From assembly GCF_017592545.1 (NCBI RefSeq), contig NZ_JAGFOA010000002.1, positions 663,924 to 727,923 on the forward strand: a stretch of DNA of 64,000 nucleotides. Reading direction: 5' to 3'. This document shows positions 8,549-16,795 of this stretch, in pieces. Within the stretch, counting starts at the first letter, position 1. Each line of letters begins with the position of its first letter. The notes under the pieces were generated by a model that did not search any database, was not told the origin of the DNA, and worked only from the letters and a program-made list of their open reading frames with translations. The position numbers were made by a program, and so were the translations under genes. The stretch comes from Microbacterium stercoris. Its GTDB lineage: Bacteria > Actinomycetota > Actinomycetes > Actinomycetales > Microbacteriaceae.

Positions 8549-9418
8549 TCAGTCGACGACGCGGCAGTGCGTCGTCAGCTCGCCGATGCCGTCGATGCCC
8601 ACCGTCACCACCGAACGGTCGCGCATCAGAACCTGCGGGGTGCGCGAGTATCCGGATCCGCCCGGGCTGCCCGTCGAGATGAGGGTGCCGGGCATCAGCG
8701 TGATGCCCTTCGACAGGTGCGAGATGAGCTTCGCCACCGTGCGCACCATGGAACCCGTTGTCGAGTCCTGCATGGTGTGGCCATCGAGCACCGTCCAGAT
8801 GTGCAGGCTCTGCGGATCCGGGATCTCGTCGGCGGTGACGACATACGGGCCGACCGGCGTGAAGCCGTCGAGCGACTTCGCGCGGCACCACTGCGCCTCG
8901 GAGTACTGGATGTCGCGTGCCGTGATGTCGTTGACGACGGTGTACCCGAACACGTGGGAGAGGGCGTCCTGCTCGCTCACATCACGCGCGGGCGTGCCGA
9001 TGATCACACCGAGCTCGGCCTCGTAGTCGACGGCCTTGGCCAGGGAGCGCGACCAGGTCGTTGTGGCGTTATGAGCGGCGATCGAGTTGGGCCAGAGCGT
9101 GAACACGGTGGGGGTGTCGTCGGTCTTGAGGTTCAGCTCGCCGGAGTGGGCGGCGTAGTTCAGGCCGATCGCCATGATCGTGGGCGGCGCGAGCACCGCG
9201 GGCGCGAAGGAGACGTCGGCGATCGGCAGCCGCTCGCCGGCGTAGCCGGCGGCAGCCTCGCGCACGGCGTCGAGCAGCTGCGGCCCGCCTGCGATCAGCT
9301 GTTCCAGGGTGGACGGTCCGTCCGGGATCAGAGTGGGCACCGGCACCGCGCCCTCGTCGTCGACGATGACGAGCGTGGCGGAGGCGCCCCCGGGACGCAC
9401 GACGTGGGCGAATCGCAT
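8549..9418 (-). CDS. Fumarylacetoacetate hydrolase family protein
   Basis: A 289-residue cytosolic enzyme of the FAH fold, which hydrolyses or decarboxylates beta-diketo or 2-oxo acids using a divalent metal. The core metal-site region reads YEAELGVIIG (acidic residues at about 157-160), preceded by AIGLNYAAHSGE and followed by GYTVVNDITARD. TLISTGSPGG, the conserved C-terminal glycine loop, is at about 255-264. The ATG start matches the family N-terminus; an upstream in-frame extension is not conserved-looking. Substrate is unknown: aromatic or sugar-acid degradation and oxaloacetate decarboxylation are all known in this family. It stands alone. Confidence 0.85.
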   Translation of the reverse strand: MRFAHVVRPGGASATLVIVDDEGAVPVPTLIPDGPSTLEQLIAGGPQLLDAVREAAAGYAGERLPIADVSFAPAVLAPPTIMAIGLNYAAHSGELNLKTDDTPTVFTLWPNSIAAHNATTTWSRSLAKAVDYEAELGVIIGTPARDVSEQDALSHVFGYTVVNDITARDIQYSEAQWCRAKSLDGFTPVGPYVVTADEIPDPQSLHIWTVLDGHTMQDSTTGSMVRTVAKLISHLSKGITLMPGTLISTGSPGGSGYSRTPQVLMRDRSVVTVGIDGIGELTTHCRVVD

Positions 9419-9425
9419 GCCATCC

Positions 9426-9431
9426 AGGCTA
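9426..9431 (-). promoter_or_regulatory. -10 hexamer of a likely leaderless FAH-gene promoter
   Basis: Read on the minus strand, TAGCCT ends seven bases before the ATG of the FAH-family gene. No Shine-Dalgarno sequence is present. Confidence 0.4.
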
Positions 9432-9540
9432 GTCCCCGGGCGACCCGCGGCGCTGAGCCGACCGGTATCTCGGGGCGTGCCGGTGCACCCATAGGATGAC
9501 GGGTGTCCGCGGGCGCGCCGCGGTGCGATCTGGGGAGAAC

Positions 9541-10758
9541 ATGACGAACGCCGGCCTGACACCTCCGAACCCGCAGCCGTTTCCGAGCGCCCTCGCGCAG
9601 CCCGCGTACGGAGCGGGCGCCGCGATCGCCCCGGCGCCCGCCGCCGTCGCGCCCCTTCCGGTTCCCGACAAGAGGGGCCGCAGCGTCCCGGTCTGGATCT
9701 GGCCCGTCCTGGGCATCCTCCTGCTGGCCGTGCTCGCCTACCTCGTCGTCTTCCTCGGCCCGGGCGCGACCGCCGTGGGGCTCATCCTCGCCCTCATCCC
9801 GTTCGCGGTCGTGATCTGGGTCGTGGTGATGATCGATCGCTGGGAGCCGGAGCCGAAGGCTCTGGTGTTCTTCGCCCTCGCCTGGGGCGGCGTCGCGTCG
9901 ATCGCGTTCACGCTGCTTGTGGGCATCGCCTTCGAGTACCTCGACTACGCGCTCGGCATCCAGCGCACGGAGTTCTTCGGCCCCGTGATCCAGGCGCCGC
10001 TGGTGGAGGAGGGGTTCAAGGGTCTCGGCCTGCTCCTGCTGGTCTGGATCGGCCGCCGCGCGTTCGACGGTCCCGTCGACGGCGTGGTCTACGGCGCTCT
10101 CGTCGGAGCCGGCTTCGCCTTCACCGAGAACATCCAGTACTTCGCCATCTCGCTGCTGGAGGGAGGCGAGGTGCAGCTCGGGGTGACGTTCTTCCTGCGC
10201 GCCATCCTGTCGCCCTTCACCCACGCGATGTTCACCGCCTGCACCGGCTTTGCGATCGGCCTCGCTGCCCGGCGAGGCCGTAAGGCGCTGCCGCTGATCG
10301 GCTACGCGATCGTCGGCTATGCCGCGGCCGTCGCGCTGCACGCCCTGTGGAACGGCGCCTCGTTCGTCATCTCCGGGGGACTCATCGGCTTCCTCGGGTA
10401 CTACATCGTGCTGCAGGTGCCGATCTTCGCGCTGTTCGTCTGGGGTGTCGTGCACCTGCGCAAGGAGGAGGCCCGCCTGACCCGCGAGCGCCTCGGAGAC
10501 TATGCTGTCGCGGGCTGGTTCACCCCGCAGGAGATCGACATGCTCGCGACTCCCCGCGGACGTCGTGCGGGCAGGGCGTGGGCCGCATCCCTCCCGGGCG
10601 GCCGCAGCACGCTCATGGTCTCGTTCATCCGCGACGCGTCCGCGCTCGCCGCGGCACGGCACCGCGCGATCTCGGGCCGCGACCCGCACGCGCAGCAGGA
10701 CGAGCACGTGCTGCTGGCGCGGATCACCGCGACCCGGAGGTCGCTGCTGTCCCGCTGA
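9541..10758 (+). CDS. PrsW family intramembrane metalloprotease
   Basis: A 405-residue multi-spanning membrane protein with about eight hydrophobic segments between about 55 and 320. The PrsW hallmarks are present: APLVEEGFKG with the tandem glutamates at about 157-166, AGFAFTENIQYF at about 193-204, the histidine in SPFTHAMFTACTG at about 222-234 and the histidine in ALHALWNG at about 266-273. PrsW proteases cleave anti-sigma factors or other membrane proteins; the target here is unknown. The N-terminal about 50 residues are Pro- and Ala-rich and cytosolic. The ATG follows GGGGAGAAC, a short-spaced ribosome site. The charged C-terminal about 80 residues lie outside the family core. Confidence 0.88.
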   Translation: MTNAGLTPPNPQPFPSALAQPAYGAGAAIAPAPAAVAPLPVPDKRGRSVPVWIWPVLGILLLAVLAYLVVFLGPGATAVGLILALIPFAVVIWVVVMIDRWEPEPKALVFFALAWGGVASIAFTLLVGIAFEYLDYALGIQRTEFFGPVIQAPLVEEGFKGLGLLLLVWIGRRAFDGPVDGVVYGALVGAGFAFTENIQYFAISLLEGGEVQLGVTFFLRAILSPFTHAMFTACTGFAIGLAARRGRKALPLIGYAIVGYAAAVALHALWNGASFVISGGLIGFLGYYIVLQVPIFALFVWGVVHLRKEEARLTRERLGDYAVAGWFTPQEIDMLATPRGRRAGRAWAASLPGGRSTLMVSFIRDASALAAARHRAISGRDPHAQQDEHVLLARITATRRSLLSR

Positions 10759-10819
10759 TCTGCCCCCGCGCGGGGTCTTGACACTCCGCGGAACGCGGGA
10801 GCATCCTGGATTCAGATCA

Positions 10820-10869
10820 ACTCAGCGCCCGGATGATTCGCAGGCATCGCCGCGACCCGGGCGCTGAGT
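10820..10869. promoter_or_regulatory. Long inverted repeat between the PrsW and FKBP genes
   Basis: A perfect 13-bp inverted repeat (ACTCAGCGCCCGG and its complement) with a 24-base loop lies in the 200-base gap after the PrsW gene. A TTGACA hexamer occurs at 10778-10783, but I could not match it to a convincing -10. The structure could be a terminator for the upstream gene or part of a leader for the FKBP gene. Confidence 0.4.
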
Positions 10870-10903
10870 GCTGTCCGGGGCGCTGCGCGCACGGATCCGG
10901 ATG

Positions 10904-10918
10904 TTCGCGTTCCGCGAA
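10904..10918. promoter_or_regulatory. TTCGC-N5-GCGAA palindrome upstream of the FKBP gene
   Basis: TTCGCGTTCCGCGAA is a perfect 6-3-6 palindrome about 40 bases before the FKBP start codon. It contains the CGC-N5-GCG core reported for ClgR operators in corynebacteria and mycobacteria, and a ClgR gene is present at 54248. Regulation of a folding factor by ClgR is plausible but unproven; chance occurrence in GC-rich DNA is possible. Confidence 0.3.
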
Positions 10919-10958
10919 TGCCCCGGCGGTGCGGTCGCGATCGTGGTTCGATGGAGCC

Positions 10959-11330
10959 ATGAGCGCAGATCGCACCAAGCCCGAGTTCGACGCCCCCGAG
11001 GGCCCGGCGCCCGAGGAGCTCGTCATCCGCGACCTCATCGAGGGTGACGGAGCCGAGGCGAAGCCCGGCGACACCGTCACCGTCCACTACGCGGGCGTCG
11101 AGTACGAGACCGGCGACGAGTTCGACTCGTCGTGGGGTCGTGGCGAGAGCATCCAGTTCCCGCTCCGCGGCCTGATCCAGGGATGGCAGGACGGCATCCC
11201 GGGCATGAAGGAAGGCGGCCGCCGCGAGCTCGTCATCCCGCCGCACCTCGCCTACGGTCCCGCCGGCGCGGGGCACTTCCTCAGCGGCAAGACCCTCATC
11301 TTCATCATCGACCTGATCAAGGTCGGCTGA
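10959..11330 (+). CDS. FKBP-type peptidyl-prolyl cis-trans isomerase
   Basis: A 123-residue single-domain FKBP that accelerates proline isomerisation during protein folding. The domain begins at about 20 and contains DTVTVHYAG, FDSSWGRGESIQFPL, GLIQGWQDGIPGMKEGGRR and the C-terminal LIFIIDLIKV. The residues of the FK506/proline pocket (Tyr of VHYAG, Asp of FDSS, Trp of GWQDG, Tyr of AYGPAG) are all present, so it should be active. There is no signal peptide, so it is cytosolic. The internal ATG was chosen because upstream in-frame sequence is unlike the family. A hairpin terminator follows. Confidence 0.92.
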   Translation: MSADRTKPEFDAPEGPAPEELVIRDLIEGDGAEAKPGDTVTVHYAGVEYETGDEFDSSWGRGESIQFPLRGLIQGWQDGIPGMKEGGRRELVIPPHLAYGPAGAGHFLSGKTLIFIIDLIKVG

Positions 11331-11350
11331 CCCCCTTCAGCCGCGTGATC

Positions 11351-11380
11351 CGAAGCGCCTCCGTCCGCGGGGGCGCTTCG
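11351..11380 (+). terminator. Hairpin terminator after the FKBP gene
   Basis: A perfect 9-bp stem (CGAAGCGCC with its complement) and a 12-base loop, followed by TCGTC, lies 21 bases after the FKBP stop. Confidence 0.65.
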
Positions 11381-11430
11381 TCGTCTCCCGACGAATCTCC
11401 GCGTGTCGGGAATATATGCGACTGAATAGG

Positions 11431-11436
11431 TATTAT
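11431..11436 (+). promoter_or_regulatory. -10 element of the YceI gene
   Basis: TATTAT lies in an unusually AT-rich stretch (11411-11437) 55 bases before the YceI start codon. A leader with a good AAGGAG ribosome site follows. No strong -35 is visible. Confidence 0.4.
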
Positions 11437-11491
11437 CACCCGTGACGCCGTTCGCGGCACCGCTTCCATCACCCCTCTGCCAAGGAGAGAC

Positions 11492-12040
11492 ATGACCATC
11501 GAGATCCCCGGCTACCGTCCCGGCACCTACACGATCGACCCTGCGCACTCCGAGGTGGGCTTCAGCGTCCGCCACATGATGATCTCGAAGGTCAAGGGCG
11601 CCTTCCACGTCATCGAGGGCACGATCGTCGCTCCCGAGAACCCGCTCGAGGCGTCCGTGACGGCCAAGGCCGACGTGGCCTCGATCAACACGAAGGACGA
11701 GGGCCGCGACCAGCACCTGCGCTCCGCCGACTTCTTCGACGCCGAGCAGTTCCCGACGATCGAGTTCGTCTCGACGGGCGTGCGCGAGGAGGACGGCGAG
11801 TTCCTCGTCGACGGCGACCTCACCATCCACGGCGTGACGCAGCCGGTCACCTTCAACCTCGAGCTCGGCGGCTTCGGCACCGACCCGTGGGGCAACTTCA
11901 AGGCGGGCGCCACGGGCACCGCCAAGGTCGACCGCGAGTCGTTCGGCCTCACCTGGAACGCCGCCCTCGAGACCGGTGGCGTGCTCGTCGGCAAGGACGT
12001 CACGATCACGCTCGACCTGCAGGCCTCGCTTCAGGCGTAA
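11492..12040 (+). CDS. YceI family protein
   Basis: A 182-residue protein that is essentially one YceI domain, a lipocalin-like barrel that binds a polyisoprenoid or similar amphiphile. The domain runs from about 8 to 180 and includes YTIDPAHSEVGFSVRHMMISKVKG, the F-V-S-T-G-V strand pair, DGDLTIHGVTQPVTFNLE and SFGLTWNAALETGGVLVGKDV. No signal peptide or lipobox is visible, unlike periplasmic YceI of E. coli, so a cytosolic location is likely, as for many actinobacterial members. It is strongly led by an AAGGAG site and ends at a bidirectional hairpin. The physiological ligand is unknown. Confidence 0.88.
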   Translation: MTIEIPGYRPGTYTIDPAHSEVGFSVRHMMISKVKGAFHVIEGTIVAPENPLEASVTAKADVASINTKDEGRDQHLRSADFFDAEQFPTIEFVSTGVREEDGEFLVDGDLTIHGVTQPVTFNLELGGFGTDPWGNFKAGATGTAKVDRESFGLTWNAALETGGVLVGKDVTITLDLQASLQA

Positions 12041-12054
12041 GCAGCGGGAACGAC

Positions 12055-12085
12055 AAGGGGCGGGTGCATCGCGCACCCGCCCCTT
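12055..12085. terminator. Bidirectional hairpin terminator between YceI and MFS genes
   Basis: A perfect 13-bp stem (AAGGGGCGGGTGC and complement) with a 5-nt loop sits between convergent genes. Terminal A/T pairs provide a short U tract in both directions. Confidence 0.75.
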
Positions 12086-12106
12086 CATGTGCCCGGAGCC
12101 GAGGCA

Positions 12107-13402
12107 TCAGGGCTGCGGCTCGAGCGCGTCGTAGGCGCGGAAGCGGGTCGCGAAGCGCAGAATGACCGCCACGATCACGATGATCGCGATGCCGCCCGCG
12201 AGCGGCGGCACCCACAGGGCGATGCCCGAGAGCACGCCCGTCACGAGCGCTCCGATCCGGGGCCCGCCGGCGACGACCACCATGAAGATGCCCTGCAGGC
12301 GGCCCCGCACGGCATCGGGCACGGCGGCCTGGAGCATGGTCTGACGGAAGATCGAGCTGACGTTGTCGGTGGCGCCCGTGAGAGCGAGGGCGATGCACGC
12401 CAGCACGATCATCGGGATGTCCGGATGGGCCTCGGTCGCGTGGCCTGACCAGCCGAAGGCCGCGCCCATCAGCACCAGGCCGAACAGACCCGTGGCGAGC
12501 CCGAAGGCCTGGATCGCCCGCGCGATGCCGAGACCCTGGCGGCGAACCGTGACGACGCGACCCGAGAACAGGCTCGACACGAACACGCCCACGGCGATCG
12601 ACGCCATCAGGATCCCCGAGGTCACCTCACCGCCGCCCAGCAGCACCACCCCCAGCGCGGGGAAAAGGGCGATGGGCTGCCCGAAGGTCATCGCGATGAT
12701 GTCGAGCAGGAACTGCATCCGGATGTTCGGGGCCGTCTTGAGGAACCCGAATCCGTCGAGGATGGATCGCAGACCCGGCTGCTCGGTCTGCCCCTCGGGC
12801 GGGAGTTTGGGCAGGGTCGCCAAGCCGAGGAAGAGCGAGAGCGTCAGGATCACGTCGATCGTGTACGTGAGCGGGTAGTCGAACGCCGCGACCAGGATGC
12901 CGCCGAGCGCCGGCCCGGCCATCACCATGATGCCGCCCGTGATCCCCTGCAGAGCGGCAGCGGGGGCGATGAGGTCCTTGCCGACGAGGGTGGGCGTCAT
13001 CGCCATCTTGGTCGCCGAGGCGACGGTCGTGGCGGCCGAGCTCAGGATCGACAGGGCGTACAGCCACCACTCGTTGACGAGGCCCGTCCAGGCGAGCACC
13101 GCGAGGGCGACCGTGGCGCTCCATCCGATCACCGCGGCCGTGAGCGCCACCGCGCGACGGTCGAAGTGATCCGCGAGCATTCCGCCGTAGAGGCCGGCGA
13201 CGATCATCGGAACGAGGCCCGCGAACGCGATCATGGAGACCGCGAAGGTCGATCCGGTCAGCGCGAACATGTGCAGCATGACGGCGGTGATCGTCAGCTG
13301 CCCGCCGAGACCGCCGAGCAGCGTGCCGAGCCACAGTCGCGCGAACGCGGGGCTCTGGGTGAGCGGTCGGACGTCGATGAGGTGGCCGCGGCGCTCGCTC
13401 AC
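12107..13402 (-). CDS. MFS transporter (drug/solute exporter-like)
   Basis: A 431-residue major facilitator superfamily protein with about 12 hydrophobic segments. The loop between helices 2 and 3 reads GMLADHFDRRAVAL at about 72-85, the superfamily motif A. It resembles the enterobactin-exporter-like (EntS) branch of the MFS. The GTG start was chosen because it gives a normal N-terminus (SPAFARLWLGTLLGGLGGQL); the frame stays open upstream but only as antisense. Substrate is unknown; export of a small molecule is most likely. It lies 50 bases downstream of the acyltransferase-SGNH gene on the same strand and could be its operon partner. Confidence 0.88.
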   Translation of the reverse strand: MSERRGHLIDVRPLTQSPAFARLWLGTLLGGLGGQLTITAVMLHMFALTGSTFAVSMIAFAGLVPMIVAGLYGGMLADHFDRRAVALTAAVIGWSATVALAVLAWTGLVNEWWLYALSILSSAATTVASATKMAMTPTLVGKDLIAPAAALQGITGGIMVMAGPALGGILVAAFDYPLTYTIDVILTLSLFLGLATLPKLPPEGQTEQPGLRSILDGFGFLKTAPNIRMQFLLDIIAMTFGQPIALFPALGVVLLGGGEVTSGILMASIAVGVFVSSLFSGRVVTVRRQGLGIARAIQAFGLATGLFGLVLMGAAFGWSGHATEAHPDIPMIVLACIALALTGATDNVSSIFRQTMLQAAVPDAVRGRLQGIFMVVVAGGPRIGALVTGVLSGIALWVPPLAGGIAIIVIVAVILRFATRFRAYDALEPQP

Positions 13403-13452
13403 GGCATGGTCCTGTGAAGCACCTCTCGACTCTATGACGCCGGCAGCCGGGG

Positions 13453-15510
13453 TCAGCCCGCCGCCTGCCGCAGAATGGGCGCCAGCGCCCGGTCGAGCGG
13501 ATCGCCGAGTTCGGCTCCGAACGTGGCCGTGAGGTGGTGGTCGTCGGAGTACACGAGCGTGGCCCCGATGATCGCCGGGCAGGTGCGCTGGTTGCACATG
13601 GCATCCGTGAGGTCGACGACCTCGGCGGGGGTGCGGGCCGCGACGGCGTCGATCGCCGCGCGCACCGCCGGGTTGAGGGCCTCCTCGCGCGGGGCGGCGC
13701 ACCGGGCGGCGCTGTGGACGTGCTCGGCGAGGCACGAGGGCGCCGAGAAGGGCAGCTCGGGGTTGTCCTGCACGATCACGGGGATGGTCTGGGCCGGCAG
13801 CCGCGCGAGCACCGCCTCGATCCCTTCCTCCCAGTCCTCCTGGATGATGACCGGATCGCGCCCGGGCATCGGACCGATGTGGTTCGAGATCAGCACGACG
13901 TCGGGCGGATCGGCCACGAGTGCCGCGAGTGCGGCCTCGCGCCAGGCGGCGCAGTCGGTGTCGCCGGTCGTGGTCCAGGCATGGACCGTGTCGATCGAGC
14001 GGCATCCGCTCTTGGTGAGGGTCGTGAGACGCGCCCCCGCCTGTTCGGCGACGCGCTCGACCGCCGGGAACAGACGGCCCGCGTGCGAGTCGCCGAACAG
14101 CGCGATCCGGAGATCTCCGTCCGCCGCGCCGTACTCGCAGGTCGTCAGCTCCGCGGTGAACTTGTCCTGCTGGCATCCGTTGGTGTAGATCTCGCCGGTG
14201 TCGTCCGCCGCGCGGGTGAGCGAGGGGGCGAGGTTGCTCGGCACGTAGTCGGTGCCCGGCGGCAGCGAGGTGAGGGCGGTGTGCGGTGCGGCGCGACCCG
14301 CGTCGATCGGCAGTGCGGAGACGGCCGTGCCCGCACCGCCCACGACCGCGGCGATGGCCAGCGAGCTCGCCGCCATGGCGGCGAGCGTGCGTCCGTGCGC
14401 GCGCGGGGTGACGGGGGTGCGGGTGTGCGGGTGGCGCAGCGGCTCCTCCACGAGGCGGTGCAGCACCCACGCGAGGCACGGCGCCACCGCGGCGATCACG
14501 ATCCCGGCCCACAGCGGCAGTGATCCGTCGAGGGTGAGGCGCTCGGCGGCGAACACCACGAGGGGCCAGTGCACCAGGTAGAGCGAGTAGGAGATGCGCC
14601 CCGTCCACTGCAGGGGAGCGGGGGAGAGAGCGCGCTGCGGTCCTGCGCGCCCGGCGGCCGGTGCGAGGCCGATCGCCGCCGCCGTGCCCAGCACGGGCAC
14701 AAGCGTCAGCGGCCCCGGCCAGCTCGCGGTGTCGTCGAGCAGCACAACGCCGCCGATGATCGCGGCGAACCCCGCCCACGCGCCGACCGCCGCGAGGGGT
14801 CGGGGCACCCGCGCGAGGGCGTTCGCCGCGCACGCCACGAGCGCCCCGGTCGCCAGTTCCCATGCGCGCGTCGGCAGTGCGAAGAACGCCCAGGGCTGGG
14901 AGATCTCGGCGACCGTGAGGCAGAGCGCGAGGGAGACGAGGGCGAGCACCGCGATGCCCGCGGCCAGCCCGTGCCGGGTGATCCGGCGCAGCCACGGACG
15001 GGCGCCCAGGGCGGCCAGGCCCACGAGAAGCAGCGGCCACAGCAGGTAGAACTGCTCCTCGACACCGAGCGACCAGTAGTGCTGGAAAGGCGACGGCTCG
15101 GTGCCGGCGAGGTAGTCGGTCTGCTCGACGGCGAAGCGCAGGTTGGGGACGTACAGAGCGGTGGCGATCGCGTCCTGCGCCACCGATGCGATCCGCAGCG
15201 GCGACATCAGCAGCGTGGCTGCCGCCATGGTCAATGCGACCACGGTGAGCGCGGCAGGCAGCAGTCGCCGGGCGCGCCGGGCGTAGAAGGCGGTGAAGGA
15301 GATGCGTCCGCGCTCGGCCCGCTCACGCAGCAGGTGCCCCGTGATGAGGAAGCCCGAGATGACGAAGAACACGTCGACGCCCACGAAGCCGCCCGCGAAT
15401 CCCGGGATGCCCGTGTGCGCGAGCAGCACCGCCAGCACCGCCACCGCGCGCAGACCCTGGATGTCGGCGCGCAGCCCGCGACCGGACGAGGGAGGGGACG
15501 TGCTGCGCAT
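13453..15510 (-). CDS. Acyltransferase-3/SGNH fusion protein (OatA-type)
   Basis: A 685-residue membrane O-acyltransferase. Residues about 12-345 are an acyltransferase-3 domain with about ten membrane helices. It opens with IQGLRAVAVLAVLLAH, whose His is the proposed catalytic residue, and continues with GGFVGVDVFFVISGFLIT. An eleventh helix at about 380-400 leads into an extracytoplasmic SGNH domain (about 430-680) with the nucleophile in LFGDSHAGR at about 472 and the Asp-His pair in YSDDHHLT at about 657. Family members O-acetylate peptidoglycan (OatA) or other envelope glycans. It may be co-transcribed with the downstream MFS gene. Confidence 0.88.
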   Translation of the reverse strand: MRSTSPPSSGRGLRADIQGLRAVAVLAVLLAHTGIPGFAGGFVGVDVFFVISGFLITGHLLRERAERGRISFTAFYARRARRLLPAALTVVALTMAAATLLMSPLRIASVAQDAIATALYVPNLRFAVEQTDYLAGTEPSPFQHYWSLGVEEQFYLLWPLLLVGLAALGARPWLRRITRHGLAAGIAVLALVSLALCLTVAEISQPWAFFALPTRAWELATGALVACAANALARVPRPLAAVGAWAGFAAIIGGVVLLDDTASWPGPLTLVPVLGTAAAIGLAPAAGRAGPQRALSPAPLQWTGRISYSLYLVHWPLVVFAAERLTLDGSLPLWAGIVIAAVAPCLAWVLHRLVEEPLRHPHTRTPVTPRAHGRTLAAMAASSLAIAAVVGGAGTAVSALPIDAGRAAPHTALTSLPPGTDYVPSNLAPSLTRAADDTGEIYTNGCQQDKFTAELTTCEYGAADGDLRIALFGDSHAGRLFPAVERVAEQAGARLTTLTKSGCRSIDTVHAWTTTGDTDCAAWREAALAALVADPPDVVLISNHIGPMPGRDPVIIQEDWEEGIEAVLARLPAQTIPVIVQDNPELPFSAPSCLAEHVHSAARCAAPREEALNPAVRAAIDAVAARTPAEVVDLTDAMCNQRTCPAIIGATLVYSDDHHLTATFGAELGDPLDRALAPILRQAAG

Positions 15511-15561
15511 CCGGGCACGATAAGTCGCGCGGGTTAACGGCCGGTGGATCCGCGGCGCCGG

Positions 15562-15590
15562 TTCGCAGGCGCCTCTATCGCTGATAGACT
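15562..15590 (+). promoter_or_regulatory. rpsO promoter
   Basis: TTCGCA, a 17-base spacer and TAGACT form a plausible housekeeping promoter. It gives a leader of about 85 bases before rpsO. In many bacteria S15 represses its own leader; no specific fold was verified here. Confidence 0.45.
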
Positions 15591-15681
15591 CGTGAAGTTG
15601 CCGTTCGATCGGCCGCGGATAAAGAGAGCTCGCACATCAGGTGCCGAGCGCCGCGCAATGAGGAGAAAGGGGATCCCATCC

Positions 15682-15951
15682 ATGGCTCTCGAAGCAGATG
15701 TCAAGAAGGCGATCATCGAAGAGTACGCGACGCACCCCGGTGACACCGGATCCCCCGAGGTGCAGGTCGCGATGCTGACGCAGCGCATCAAGGACCTCAC
15801 CGAGCACCTCAAGGAGCACAAGCACGACCACCACTCGCGTCGTGGTCTGTTCCTCCTGGTCGGCCAGCGCCGTCGCCTCCTGGGTTACCTCCAGGATGTC
15901 GACATCAACCGCTACCGCTCGCTCATCGAGCGTCTCGGCCTGCGCCGCTGA
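15682..15951 (+). CDS. rpsO: 30S ribosomal protein S15
   Basis: An 89-residue ribosomal protein, exactly the family length, that binds 16S rRNA and nucleates assembly of the 30S platform. The conserved core [17 protein letters not shown] (about 14-30), [24 protein letters not shown] (about 33-56) and the C-terminal LGYLQ / [12 protein letters not shown] are intact. An AGGAGAAAGG ribosome site precedes the ATG. Unlike the common rpsO-pnp arrangement, pnp lies 17 kb away here. A hairpin terminator follows. Confidence 0.97.
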   Translation: MALEADVKKAIIEEYATHPGDTGSPEVQVAMLTQRIKDLTEHLKEHKHDHHSRRGLFLLVGQRRRLLGYLQDVDINRYRSLIERLGLRR

Positions 15952-16015
15952 TCTGGTCGCTTCTCGCAACCAGGTGAGCGAGCATCAGCTCGACACCAGC
16001 GTTCAATCGCTTTCT

Positions 16016-16050
16016 CGAAGGCCCGTCCCACGGTGTGGGGCGGGCCTTCG
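16016..16050. terminator. Hairpin terminator after rpsO (bidirectional)
   Basis: A 16-bp stem with one G-T wobble (left arm CGAAGGCCCGTCCCAC) and a 3-nt loop lies between rpsO and the convergent surE. Confidence 0.75.
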
Positions 16051-16054
16051 CTGT

Positions 16055-16795
16055 TCAGCGGAAACCGACGATGCGACCTGATACGGGCTCGACGCCGGTG
16101 ACGGTGGCGTAGCCCTCGGCCAGCAGAGCGGCGTCGGTGCCGGGATCCGGGACGTTCGGCAGATCCTCCACGGCGAGCCGGATGTGGTGCTCTCCGCGCT
16201 CTGAGAGCGTGGTCTGCACGATGCCGAAGGGCGCGAGCGGGGCCTCGCGGACCCCGGCATGCTCGGGGCGGTTGGGCACATTCAGATTCAGCACCGATCC
16301 GCGCTCGAGCGACAGGAGGAAGGGCAGGATCTCCAGAGCGGTCGCCGATGCGGCCTCCCACTCGAAGACCTCGGGCTTCATCCCGACATCGAGCGAGATG
16401 GCGAGCGCCCACGCGCCGTTGAGGCCGCCCGTGAGCGCGGCGCCCACGGTGCCCGAGTGGAGGATGGCCCGCCCGACGTTGGCCCCGTGATTGACACCGG
16501 AGAGCACCACGTCGAAGCGCTCGCCGAAGGCGCCGTGCGCGGCGATCAGGGCGATGAGGCCGGGACCTCCCCGCACCGCGAACGACGGCACGCCGTCGAG
16601 CCCTGGCAGGGTGCGCCGTTCCACGGCGATGCGGCCCTGTTCCTCACCCGCGACGATGGAGGCGCTCGCGCCGCTCGACTGCCGCTCCGGCGCCGCCACC
16701 GTGACATCGAATCCCTGGGCGACGGCCGCCCGGGCGAGCACATGCAGCCCCGGAGCGTCGATGCCGTCGTCGTTGGTCACCAGCACCCGCGTCAT
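16055..16795 (-). CDS. surE: 5'/3'-nucleotidase SurE
   Basis: A metal-dependent phosphatase that dephosphorylates nucleoside 5'- and 3'-monophosphates. The 246 residues match the family. The active-site motif TNDDGIDAPG is at about 6-15, with its Asp pair binding the metal. SSGASASI and SGVNHGANVG, which also line the metal site, follow at about 42-49 and 96-105. The ATG overlaps the stop of the upstream sugar kinase (ATGA), so the pair is an operon with translational coupling. The protein is cytosolic. Confidence 0.92.
   Translation of the reverse strand: MTRVLVTNDDGIDAPGLHVLARAAVAQGFDVTVAAPERQSSGASASIVAGEEQGRIAVERRTLPGLDGVPSFAVRGGPGLIALIAAHGAFGERFDVVLSGVNHGANVGRAILHSGTVGAALTGGLNGAWALAISLDVGMKPEVFEWEAASATALEILPFLLSLERGSVLNLNVPNRPEHAGVREAPLAPFGIVQTTLSERGEHHIRLAVEDLPNVPDPGTDAALLAEGYATVTGVEPVSGRIVGFR

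Noticed and set aside
13403-15040. Long N-terminal extension in frame with the MFS gene
   Set aside because: It lies over the acyltransferase-SGNH gene in another frame; only the part from the GTG at 13402 looks like a transporter.
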